Shown here: one piece after another, positions 7,291 to 13,266 of the stretch
Layout: every line of letters begins with the position of its first letter
Position numbering within the stretch: the first letter of the stretch is position 1
NCBI GenBank assembly: GCA_031253705.1
Contig: JAIRVW010000009.1
Span: 1-13,266 of the forward strand
Length of the DNA: 13,266 nt
Source: Brucellaceae bacterium
Lineage (GTDB): Bacteria > Pseudomonadota > Alphaproteobacteria > Rhizobiales > Rhizobiaceae
Direction: 5' to 3'
Translations under genes and position numbers: made by a program
Notes under the pieces: model-generated
What the model was told of the DNA's origin: nothing
The model's input: only the letters and a program-made list of their open reading frames with translations
Databases searched by the model: none

Positions 7291-8895
7291 TTACGCTCCG
7301 AAGCGTTTTTCACTCATGGAAGCCTGCATCAGCGCTTTGGTGTAATCCTCACGCGGTGCATCAAAAATCTGGGCTGTATCGCCTTGCTCTACCACTTTTC
7401 CGGTTTTCATCACCAGAATATAGTCGGATAGTGCGCGCACCACTGCCAGATCATGGCTGATGAACAGATAGGACAGGCCGTATTTTTCCTGCAGATCACG
7501 CAGCAAAGTCACCACCTGTTTCTGCACCGAGCGGTCAAGGGCACTGGTCGGTTCGTCCAGGACAATGACTTTCGGCTTCAGGATCATAGTACGCGCAATC
7601 GCAATACGCTGACGCTGGCCGCCGGAGAATTCATGCGGATAGCGGTTGCGCATCGAAGGCTCGAGACCAACTTCTTTCAGCGCTTCACCGGCACGCTGAT
7701 CGCGCTCTTTGGCGGAAAGTTCCGGCTCATGGATCAGCAGCCCTTCGGTGATAATCCGCCCGACTGTCATACGCGGGCTGAGTGAGCCGAACGGATCCTG
7801 AAATACCAGCTGTAACTCACGCCGCTTCGGGCGCATTTCCTGCGGGTCTGAAGGCAGTTCCTTGCCGAGATAGGCGATACGGCCTTCGGATTTCAGCAGG
7901 CGCAAAATGGCACGGCCGAGCGTGGATTTACCGGAACCGGATTCCCCTACAATGCCGATCGTCTGCCCCTGTTTAAGGTTAAGCGATATGCCGTCAACTG
8001 CCCGCAGAACGGTCTGTGGTTTCAGCCAGCCTTTTGCCAGATTGAAGGAGACGGATACATCATCCGCCTCAATCAGCACCGGTGCAGTGTCTGCCGGTAG
8101 TGCTTTAGTGCCTTCCGGCTCTGCATCCAGCAGCATTTTCGTATAGGCATGATCGGGCGCAGAGAAAATCTTCTCTGTCGTCCCGCTTTCCACCACTTCA
8201 CCGGCACGCATGACACAGACCTGATCGGCAAAACGCTTCACAATGCCTAAATCATGGGTGATGAAGATAATCGCCATGCCAAGACGTTTCTGCAAATCGG
8301 CCAGCAGTTCCAGAATCTGCGCCTGAATGGTCACATCCAGCGCCGTTGTCGGCTCGTCGGCAATCAGAATATCCGGATCATTGGCCAGTGCCATGGCAAT
8401 CATCACACGCTGGCGCTGACCACCGGATAATTCGTAAGGGTAGCTGTCGATGCGGCGCTCCGGTTCGGGAATGCCGACCAGTTTAAGCAGTTCCAGAATG
8501 CGTGGCCGTGCCTGCGCTTTGCTCATACCGCGATGGAAGCGCAAAGGCTCCGCCAGCTGATCACCGATTTTATACAGCGGATCAAGCGAGGTCATTGGTT
8601 CCTGAAAAATCATGGTGATTTTCGCACCACGGATTTTATTCAGTTCCTTGTCGGACATGCCGACCAGATCCTGACCGCGATAAAGCGCCTGACCGGTTGC
8701 TTTACCATTTGAGGATAGCAAGCCCATGATCGCCATGGTTGTCTGGCTTTTGCCGGAGCCGGATTCCCCGACAATGGCGAGGGTTTCACCGGATTTGACG
8801 TCAAAATTAATGCCACGCACCGCATGAACCGGCCCGTCATTGGTTTCAAATGTCACGCGCAGATCGCGTACAGAGAGTACTGTTTCTGCTGTCAT
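7291..8895 (-). CDS. Oligopeptide ABC transporter, fused double ATP-binding protein (OppD-OppF type)
   Basis: A 534-residue protein with two complete ABC ATPase domains in tandem. Domain 1 has Walker A GESGSGKS at 43-50, signature LSGGQ at 156-160 and Walker B ILIADEP at 176-182. Domain 2 has Walker A GESGSGKS at 317-324, signature FSGGQ at 423-427 and Walker B VIVLDEP at 443-449. After domain 1 the segment [10 protein letters not shown] (251-260) matches the end of the OppD-type domain, so this is an in-frame OppD+OppF fusion, as in YejF/GsiA-type proteins. It powers peptide import on the cytoplasmic side of the OppB/OppC pore. The frame is open to an ATG at 8925 inside oppC, but 8895 is preferred: AAGGA lies eight bases upstream, only one base separates this ATG from the oppC stop, and the protein then starts [12 protein letters not shown] as expected. 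It is the last gene of the operon. I leave the symbol empty because one gene replaces oppD and oppF. Confidence 0.93.
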   Translation of the reverse strand: MTAETVLSVRDLRVTFETNDGPVHAVRGINFDVKSGETLAIVGESGSGKSQTTMAIMGLLSSNGKATGQALYRGQDLVGMSDKELNKIRGAKITMIFQEPMTSLDPLYKIGDQLAEPLRFHRGMSKAQARPRILELLKLVGIPEPERRIDSYPYELSGGQRQRVMIAMALANDPDILIADEPTTALDVTIQAQILELLADLQKRLGMAIIFITHDLGIVKRFADQVCVMRAGEVVESGTTEKIFSAPDHAYTKMLLDAEPEGTKALPADTAPVLIEADDVSVSFNLAKGWLKPQTVLRAVDGISLNLKQGQTIGIVGESGSGKSTLGRAILRLLKSEGRIAYLGKELPSDPQEMRPKRRELQLVFQDPFGSLSPRMTVGRIITEGLLIHEPELSAKERDQRAGEALKEVGLEPSMRNRYPHEFSGGQRQRIAIARTMILKPKVIVLDEPTSALDRSVQKQVVTLLRDLQEKYGLSYLFISHDLAVVRALSDYILVMKTGKVVEQGDTAQIFDAPREDYTKALMQASMSEKRFGA

Positions 8896-8896
8896 C

Positions 8897-10048
8897 TTAA
8901 CGGTCCTTCGGATCAAGGCTGTCACGCAGGCCGTCGCCCAGGAAGTTCAGCGCAAAAAGAATGAGTGTCAGGGTGACCGCAGGGAAAATCAGCTGCCATG
9001 AAGCACCGCGCATATTCTGCGCGCCTTCAGAGATCAGCAGGCCGAGCGATGTCATAGGATCCTGAACACCAAGACCTAAGAAAGACAGCAGGCTTTCCAG
9101 CAGAATGGCTTTCGGCACCAGCAGGGTAACGAAAACAATGACCGGCCCCAGCGCATTGGGAATAATATGACGGGTGATAATACCGCGCCGCGTAGCACCA
9201 AGGGCTTCCGCCGCCTGCACGAATTCCTGCCGTTTAAGACTGAGGGTCTGGCCGCGCACAATACGTGCCATATCCAGCCATTCCGTTGCCCCGATGGCAA
9301 TGAAAATGATGATGATCGACCGCCCGAAAAACACCAGCATCAGAATGACGAAGAAGATGAAGGGCAGGGAATAGAGAATATCGACAATACGCATCATGAT
9401 ATTGTCGGCACGTCCGCCGAGATAACCGGAAATCGCGCCGTAGCTGACACCCAGGAGCAGCGCCATGACGGAAGCCAGCAGGCCGATTGCCAGCGAGATA
9501 CGTACCCCGATAAAGGTGCGGGTCATCATATCGCGGCCGAGATTATCGGTGCCGAAGAAGAAGTAATTCCGTGATACATTGAGCGAGAGCTTGCCGCTTA
9601 ATTTATCGGCAGCCAGTTCAATCTGCGGATTGCTGAACAGGTCAGAACGTTCAAAATAACGCAGTAACCGCTCATCCAGCTCACGCCCCGCACTTGAGGT
9701 CACGTCCACTGTGAGTTTGGAGCCGGAAAGTTCCGGTTCCCCGCCTTTCAGACGGGCGCGGGCCATTTCCCGCTCAAGGCCGGGAATGATGGTATCCGCA
9801 CGCGGATAGGCTTCGAGGCTTGGTGCCACACGCACAAATTGCGGATAGATTTTTTCATAAGGATGCGGGCTGACCATCGGCCCGAAAATCCCGACGAGTG
9901 ACAGGAAAATCAGCACAACAGCACTGGCAACCGCTGCGCGGTTGCGGCGCAGTCTGATCCATGCATCCTGCCAGAGTGAACGTCCGGCAACAGCTGTATT
10001 GCCTTCCGGTGCGCCGTGAGACGGCATATTGGTTGAAATATCAGTCAT
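8897..10048 (-). CDS. oppC: Oligopeptide ABC transporter permease OppC
   Basis: A 383-residue inner-membrane permease. The N-terminal cytoplasmic part contains GRSLWQDAW (22-30), nearly as in E. coli OppC, followed by a first membrane segment at about 38-59. The family motif FGTDNLGRD is at 165-173, followed by about five more membrane segments. The EAA loop that docks on the ATPase is at about 280-301 (EALGATRRGI, then HIIPNALG), and the protein ends GDGLRDSLDPKDR, almost identical to E. coli OppC as I remember it. The loop between the first membrane segment and FGTDNLGRD is about 100 residues, clearly longer than in E. coli OppC (302 residues); it is charged and probably periplasmic. With OppB it forms the peptide channel. 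The start at 10048 is chosen because MTDIS gives an 8-base overlap with the oppB stop, which suggests translational coupling; the frame is open a further nine codons to 10075. Confidence 0.93.
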   Translation of the reverse strand: MTDISTNMPSHGAPEGNTAVAGRSLWQDAWIRLRRNRAAVASAVVLIFLSLVGIFGPMVSPHPYEKIYPQFVRVAPSLEAYPRADTIIPGLEREMARARLKGGEPELSGSKLTVDVTSSAGRELDERLLRYFERSDLFSNPQIELAADKLSGKLSLNVSRNYFFFGTDNLGRDMMTRTFIGVRISLAIGLLASVMALLLGVSYGAISGYLGGRADNIMMRIVDILYSLPFIFFVILMLVFFGRSIIIIFIAIGATEWLDMARIVRGQTLSLKRQEFVQAAEALGATRRGIITRHIIPNALGPVIVFVTLLVPKAILLESLLSFLGLGVQDPMTSLGLLISEGAQNMRGASWQLIFPAVTLTLILFALNFLGDGLRDSLDPKDR

Positions 10049-10964
10049 AGCGCACCCGCGGATCAAGATAAGCATAGATCAGGTCAACAGCGAGGTTGAA
10101 CAGCACGACAAAGACTGAGATGACGACTACGGTACCCATCACCAGCGTATAGTCACGTCCCAATGCGCCCTGCACGAAATAGCGGCCGATACCCGGAATG
10201 CCGAAAATGGTTTCCACCACCACCGAACCGGTGAGCAAAGCTGCCGCTGTCGGCCCCAGATAGGAGACTGCAGGCAGGAGAGCTGCGCGTAATGCATGAA
10301 CACCTACGACAACACGGGCAGGCAGACCATAGGCACGGGCAGTCCGTACATGATTGGCGCGCAAAGCTTCAATCGTGGAGCCGCGCACCAGACGGGCAAT
10401 CACCGCCACCTGCGGCAGTGCCAGCGTGGTGATTGGCAAAATCCAATAAAGCATATTGGCAGATGACCAGCCACCGGCAGGCACCCAGCCGAGAATAACA
10501 CCGAAGAACAGGCTGAGCAGCGGGGCAACAACGAAATTCGGTGTGGTGATACCGAAGGTTGCAACGGCGACAATGGTATAGTCCAGCCATGAATTCTGGC
10601 GAAGCGCTGCAAGTGCACCGAGAAGGGTGCCGAGGATGGCGGCTAATGTGAGAGCCATTCCGCCCAACAGAATGGAAACCGGCAGGCCGGAGGCGAACAG
10701 ATCATTGACCGTAAAGTCACGACGGGCAAAGCTTGGCCCCAGATCGCCTTTGAGCAGATTGCCTAAATAGATCAGATATTGCTGCCATAAAGGCGCATCC
10801 ATATTATAGGCTTTTTTCAGGTTTTCGAGGATCAGCGGATCAATCGGGCGCTCAAGATCAAACGGGCCGCCCGGAACAAGCCGGATCATGAAGAAGGTCA
10901 GCGTGATGATGATAAATATCGTCGGGATCGCGCTGGCCAGCCGCCGCAGCGTATAGCTCAACAT
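10041..10964 (-). CDS. oppB: Oligopeptide ABC transporter permease OppB
   Basis: A 307-residue permease, essentially the length of E. coli OppB (306). It begins MLSYTLRRLASAIPTIFII, the typical first membrane helix, followed by RLVPGGPF (28-35), GDLGPSF (73-79) and further hydrophobic segments at about 97-120, 130-158, 172-193, 232-252 and 272-297. The EAA loop that contacts the ATPase lies at about 208-231 (RTARAYGLPARV, then RAALLP), and the protein ends DPRVRYD. It pairs with OppC to form the membrane channel of the peptide importer. The start at 10964 is supported by CAGGAA seven to eight bases upstream (10976-10971 read leftwards); an in-frame ATG at 11042 would add 26 residues that run into the intergenic palindrome. 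Its 3' end overlaps oppC by eight bases. Translation may be influenced by the hairpin immediately upstream of its ribosome binding site. Confidence 0.93.
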   Translation of the reverse strand: MLSYTLRRLASAIPTIFIIITLTFFMIRLVPGGPFDLERPIDPLILENLKKAYNMDAPLWQQYLIYLGNLLKGDLGPSFARRDFTVNDLFASGLPVSILLGGMALTLAAILGTLLGALAALRQNSWLDYTIVAVATFGITTPNFVVAPLLSLFFGVILGWVPAGGWSSANMLYWILPITTLALPQVAVIARLVRGSTIEALRANHVRTARAYGLPARVVVGVHALRAALLPAVSYLGPTAAALLTGSVVVETIFGIPGIGRYFVQGALGRDYTLVMGTVVVISVFVVLFNLAVDLIYAYLDPRVRYD

Positions 10965-10977
10965 ATAATTTTCCTGA

Positions 10978-11004
10978 CTGCAGCCTTTATAAAATAATGG
11001 CTGC
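10978..11004 (-). repeat. Short inverted repeat just upstream of the oppB ribosome binding site
   Basis: GCAGCC (10980-10985) and GGCTGC (10999-11004) can pair around a 13-base AT-rich loop. In the leftward mRNA this hairpin ends a few bases before the oppB ribosome binding site (CAGGAA). The arm next to the site (10979-10985) can also pair over seven bases with 11035-11041, an arm of the larger palindrome upstream, so two alternative folds are possible. Confidence 0.4.
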
Positions 11005-11032
11005 CGCAAAGTTAAAATCACTTGATATGCAA

Positions 11033-11112
11033 CAGGCTGCACCGTTTTTACGCGTATCTTATCCGAAAACCGGTTCCCACTTTTCGGGATACGCTCTGAC
11101 CAATGCAGCCTG
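11033..11112. repeat. RIME-like nested palindrome in the oppA-oppB spacer
   Basis: Three concentric inverted repeats share nearly the same centre. The outer arms are CAGGCTGCA (11033-11041) and TGCAGCCTG (11104-11112). The middle arms are GCGTATC (11052-11058) and GATACGC (11088-11094). The inner arms are CCGAAAA (11063-11069) and TTTTCGG (11081-11087), enclosing ACCGGT. The core, with CCGAAAACCGGTTCCCAC followed by TTTTCGG, closely resembles the conserved part of rhizobial intergenic mosaic elements (RIME), which are also widespread in Brucella relatives; this match is from memory. In the mRNA it would form a large hairpin right after the oppA stop (11126-11128). There is no U run after it, so a role in mRNA stability or partial attenuation, favouring oppA over oppBC, is more likely than full termination. 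Confidence 0.8.
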
Positions 11113-11125
11113 CCAGTAAAAATAC

Positions 11126-12718
11126 TTACTGTTTGAGTGACAGCCAGCGGGTTGCGTGTGCATCCATCAGGTTGTCATACCAGCCTTCGATATTCTCGGA
11201 GACCAGTGCCCGTGATGAATAATACAACACAGGGATAATGGCTGTTTCTTTGAGCAACAGACGTTCCGCATCGGCAAGAATTTCCGCACGGGCTTTCAGG
11301 TCTGTTGTTATTTCAGCTTTCGCCATCAGAGCGTCGTAATCTGCATTCTTCCATTTGGAATAGTTGAAGCTCACACTGCTCTGATTGAGGAACAGGAAGT
11401 TCTGCGGATCGTTATAATCGCCGATCCAGCCAGCGCGGGCGATATCAAACGGCCCGTCTTCACGCAGGAAGTTGAAATAAGTAGCGCCTTCGGTTTCATT
11501 GAGCGTGGCTTTAATGCCGATATTGCTCAGCATATCCGCAATGGCAGCCATGGTGTTCTTGTGGTTTTCCGAAGTGTTGTAGAGCAGTTCAATGGATAGT
11601 GTATTCGGCTCAACACCGGCTTCTTTCAAAAGCGCTTTGGCTTTGTCTTCACGCTCCAGCATATCTTCACCGGCATAGGAAGCTTTCACGCCGCCTTCAA
11701 CATAATTGGCGATGCCCGGAGGAACAAGCGAATAGGCCGGAAGCATCGTGCCCTGCCAGACCTGCTCTGCCATGAATTCGCGGTCAATCGCCATGGAAAT
11801 GGCTTCACGGACACGCGGATCTTTCAGCTTGCTGTCGGCGGATTTGCCTTTAACCGGCAGATAATAGGAGCCGAGATAAGGGGCAATGCGGAATTCCTTG
11901 GCCAGTTTGCTCTTCACATAGTCCATCTGTTCGGATGGCACGTCGGAGCAGATCTGGACTTCTTTGGCTTCAAAGCGGCGCATACAGCTGGCGCGGTCTT
12001 CAAACGGAATCCAGTTAACGACATCAATCTGAACTTTGTCAGCATCATAGAAGTTCGGATTCTTCTTCATGACGATTTTGTCATTCGGCGTAAAGCTAAC
12101 CAGCTGATAGGCGCCGTTGGTGACCATTTTGCCCGGTGTGGTGAATTTATCGCCGTTTTCTTCAATGCTCTTCGGATGCATTGGCAGACCGGTCTGGTGG
12201 GTCAGCAGTTCAAGGAAATAAGGTGTCGGGCTTTTCAGTGTAATCTTAAGGGTCAGATCATCGACCGCTTCCACGCCGAGTTCTTCAAGCGGTTTCTTAC
12301 CGGCTACGGCTTCTTCGGCATTTTTGATCGGGAACAGCATGCTGGCATAACCGGCTGCAGTCTTTGGATCCATGATACGGCGGAATGTGAACAGGAAATC
12401 ACCGGCGGTTACTTTGTCGCCGTTTGACCATTTGGCATCATCACGCAGATGGAATGTATAGACCAGACCATCTTCGGAAATATCCCATGACTTTGCGGTA
12501 GCAGCTACGGCTTCGCCTTTAGCGCTTTGCCGGACAAGTCCGTCATAGAGATCGGCCATAATACGGCCTTCGGAAACGGTGGATGTGCGATGATGATCCA
12601 GTGTTGCCGGATCGGTGTCGTTACCGCGGTTGAGCACGACTTCGGCAGCGGCAGAACCGGCAAAAGCGCCGGTCAGTGTGAGTGCGCAGACGCCTGCGAG
12701 CAAAATTTGACGATACAT
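11126..12718 (-). CDS. oppA: Periplasmic oligopeptide-binding protein OppA
   Basis: A 530-residue SBP family 5 protein, close to the E. coli OppA length (543). Residues 1-25 form a Sec signal peptide (MYRQILLAGV, then a hydrophobic core and SAAA before Glu26) with no lipobox, so the protein should be free in the periplasm. The mature N terminus matches the OppA pattern: GNDTDPATLD at 32-41, then RIMADLYDGL at 52-61. MDPKTAAGYASMLFP at 116-130 and RAGWIGDYNDP at 428-438 are also OppA-like; in the second, Arg428 and Asp434 have the same spacing as the E. coli OppA residues that contact bound peptide termini. Cys245 and Cys257 could form a disulphide. The protein captures oligopeptides and delivers them to OppB/OppC. 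The start at 12718 has a strong ribosome binding site, GGGAGGG, five bases upstream. It is the first gene of the operon and is followed by a large palindrome before oppB. Binding of other peptide-like ligands cannot be excluded. Confidence 0.94.
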   Translation of the reverse strand: MYRQILLAGVCALTLTGAFAGSAAAEVVLNRGNDTDPATLDHHRTSTVSEGRIMADLYDGLVRQSAKGEAVAATAKSWDISEDGLVYTFHLRDDAKWSNGDKVTAGDFLFTFRRIMDPKTAAGYASMLFPIKNAEEAVAGKKPLEELGVEAVDDLTLKITLKSPTPYFLELLTHQTGLPMHPKSIEENGDKFTTPGKMVTNGAYQLVSFTPNDKIVMKKNPNFYDADKVQIDVVNWIPFEDRASCMRRFEAKEVQICSDVPSEQMDYVKSKLAKEFRIAPYLGSYYLPVKGKSADSKLKDPRVREAISMAIDREFMAEQVWQGTMLPAYSLVPPGIANYVEGGVKASYAGEDMLEREDKAKALLKEAGVEPNTLSIELLYNTSENHKNTMAAIADMLSNIGIKATLNETEGATYFNFLREDGPFDIARAGWIGDYNDPQNFLFLNQSSVSFNYSKWKNADYDALMAKAEITTDLKARAEILADAERLLLKETAIIPVLYYSSRALVSENIEGWYDNLMDAHATRWLSLKQ

Positions 12719-12750
12719 ATAACCCTCCCTGTTAAAGTACAGACCGGATT

Positions 12751-12778
12751 TTAGTATGTTTTTTTACGTCAAAGTCAA
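12751..12778 (-). promoter_or_regulatory. Candidate sigma-70-type promoter of the opp operon
   Basis: Read leftwards, TTGACT (12778-12773) is a good -35 box, followed after 16 bases by TACTAA (12756-12751) as a modest -10 box. Transcription would begin near 12744, about 25 bases before the oppA ATG. The -35 lies in a small direct repeat (TTTGACTTTGACG). A GCACC/GGTGC inverted repeat at 12791-12807 sits just upstream and could be an activator or repressor site. Confidence 0.4.
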
Positions 12779-12861
12779 ACATCTTATTTTGCACCTTTGA
12801 AGGGTGCCTCGAAAACAATAAAACGATTATAATGTAAGCTGGAAATTTTGTTATATTTTGA

Positions 12862-12892
12862 AATAATATTAGGTTGTTTCTAAAATATTATT
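12862..12892. repeat. Perfect 9-bp AT inverted repeat, possible operator
   Basis: AATAATATT (12862-12870) and AATATTATT (12884-12892) are exact reverse complements 13 bases apart, about 145 bases upstream of the oppA start. The spacer and right arm read leftwards as TTTAGAAACAACCTAAT, which partly resembles the Irr iron-control element (TTTAGAA, three bases, TTCTAAA): the first half matches fully, the second half four of seven. In AT-rich DNA such a repeat may also occur by chance. Confidence 0.35.
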
Positions 12893-13099
12893 ACATGGAA
12901 CAAAAATAAAACAAAAAGTGAAAAAGAATACGATTCAATGGGATAGAATGACTATCATCATTAAATAACTTAATTGAAATATCATAAAATCACGCTGTAA
13001 AAATTTTTATATATAGGTTTCACAGATGAAGTGATTTTAACGGAACTGCCCTTCATAAAGACGGGAAATTTGTCATTTCACGAGTCAGTTACACAGCAT

Positions 13100-13124
13100 A
13101 ACAAACAGGCCGCTGAAAGCGGCC
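13100..13124 (-). terminator. Terminator of the CoA-transferase gene
   Basis: GGCCGC (13108-13113) and GCGGCC (13119-13124) form a perfect 6-bp GC stem with a five-base loop. Read leftwards, the stem is followed by TGTTTGTT (13107-13100), an imperfect but adequate U-rich tail. It lies about 26 bases after the stop of the leftward gene at 13151. On the plus strand only three T follow, so leftward use is preferred. Confidence 0.75.
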
Positions 13125-13150
13125 TTTGCAACTGCGATGATGAAGAACAA

Positions 13151-13266
13151 TTATTTGCCGTTCAGTTCTGCCAGAATTTCTTCCGTATGTTCACCAAGGC
13201 GCGGTGAACGACGATCCGTTTTCAGCATGGCATCAGAGAATTTCAGCGGTGTGCGTAATCCCGGAA
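13151..13266 (-). CDS. CoA-transferase family III (CaiB/BaiF type), C-terminal end only
   Basis: The leftward frame that ends with TAA at 13153-13151 is open to the window edge and gives 37 complete codons: PGLRTPLKFSDAMLK, then TDRRSPRLGEHTEEILAEL and NGK. The pattern of a Leu-Arg-Thr-Pro-Leu-Lys-Phe-Ser segment followed by APRLGEHT-type residues and a short helix is the characteristic C terminus of class III CoA-transferases (formyl-CoA:oxalate transferase, carnitine CoA-transferase, alpha-methylacyl-CoA racemase relatives), which move CoA between carboxylic acids. The catalytic aspartate and the substrate-determining parts are outside the window, so the substrate is unknown. The gene has its own terminator and is separated from oppA by an AT-rich region, so it is probably a separate transcription unit. 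Confidence 0.85.
   Translation of the reverse strand, partial: PGLRTPLKFSDAMLKTDRRSPRLGEHTEEILAELNGK

Larger units (their letters stand above)
12719..13099. other. AT-rich non-coding region upstream of oppA
   Basis: About 380 bases with no supportable gene: the few ATGs are followed within a few codons by stops. It is much richer in A and T than the flanking genes. Contents: the candidate oppA promoter at the left end; a GCACC/GGTGC hairpin at 12791-12807; the self-complementary ATTATAAT at 12826-12833, which offers a perfect TATAAT on both strands but no matching -35 that I can see; and a 9-bp perfect inverted repeat, AATAATATT (12862-12870) with AATATTATT (12884-12892). The part from about 12940 to 13090 shows only weak, short repeats. 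It probably serves as the regulatory region of opp. Confidence 0.6.

Noticed and set aside
11033..11112. Rho-independent terminator after oppA
   Set aside because: No U run follows the stem on either strand, and the downstream genes belong to the same transporter; a stability or attenuation element fits better.
12890..13060. Small ORFs in the AT-rich region
   Set aside because: Each ATG examined meets a stop within a few codons (for example at 12895, 12939 and 13026), with no ribosome binding site.
12828..13127. A small RNA from the TATAAT at 12828 to the hairpin at 13108-13124
   Set aside because: There is no -35 box at a suitable distance, the plus-strand T run after the hairpin is only three bases, and the hairpin is explained as the terminator of the leftward gene.

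Overview
The window looks like chromosomal DNA from an alphaproteobacterium of the order Hyphomicrobiales, close to the Brucellaceae. Three things point there: the style of the proteins (an oppABC operon ending in a fused double ATPase, and an SbcD/SbcC-like YhaO/YhaN pair), a RIME-like palindrome of the kind common between rhizobial and Brucella genes, and a moderate G+C that looks a little above 50% by eye. That G+C is low for Brucella/Ochrobactrum and would suit a relative such as Pseudochrobactrum or Paenochrobactrum. The genus is inference. I see no transposase, phage gene, CRISPR array, tRNA or rRNA.

Left part (1-4196): a 5'-truncated metallophosphoesterase/exonuclease gene (YhaO-like) runs rightwards and overlaps by one base (TAATG) a 1164-residue SMC-type ATPase gene (YhaN-like). 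The two products very probably form one SbcCD/Mre11-Rad50-like DNA-processing complex. A bidirectional hairpin terminator separates this pair from the next, convergent gene.

Middle (4197-7290): an exported protein of unknown function, with a signal peptide and a long Ala/Glu/Lys-rich and acidic linker, runs leftwards. It is divergent from a flavoprotein of the FAD-linked 2-hydroxyacid oxidase/dehydrogenase family (GlcD/D2HGDH type). A second bidirectional terminator follows.

Right part (7291-12718): a complete leftward oligopeptide ABC-importer operon, in transcription order oppA (periplasmic binding protein), oppB and oppC (permeases), and one gene encoding two fused ATPase domains in place of separate oppD and oppF. 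oppB, oppC and the ATPase gene overlap or nearly touch. oppA is set apart by a 161-base gap that holds an 80-base nested palindrome, probably a processing or stability element that lets the binding protein be made in excess.

Right end (12719-13266): an AT-rich non-coding region with a candidate oppA promoter and inverted repeats, then a terminator and the last 37 codons of a leftward CoA-transferase family III gene that continues beyond the window.

Most of the window is ordinary core-genome content. The points most worth a second look are the structured oppA-oppB spacer with four mutually complementary arms, the apparently hook-less YhaN ATPase, the altered active-site positions of the flavoprotein, and the AT-rich control region of opp.
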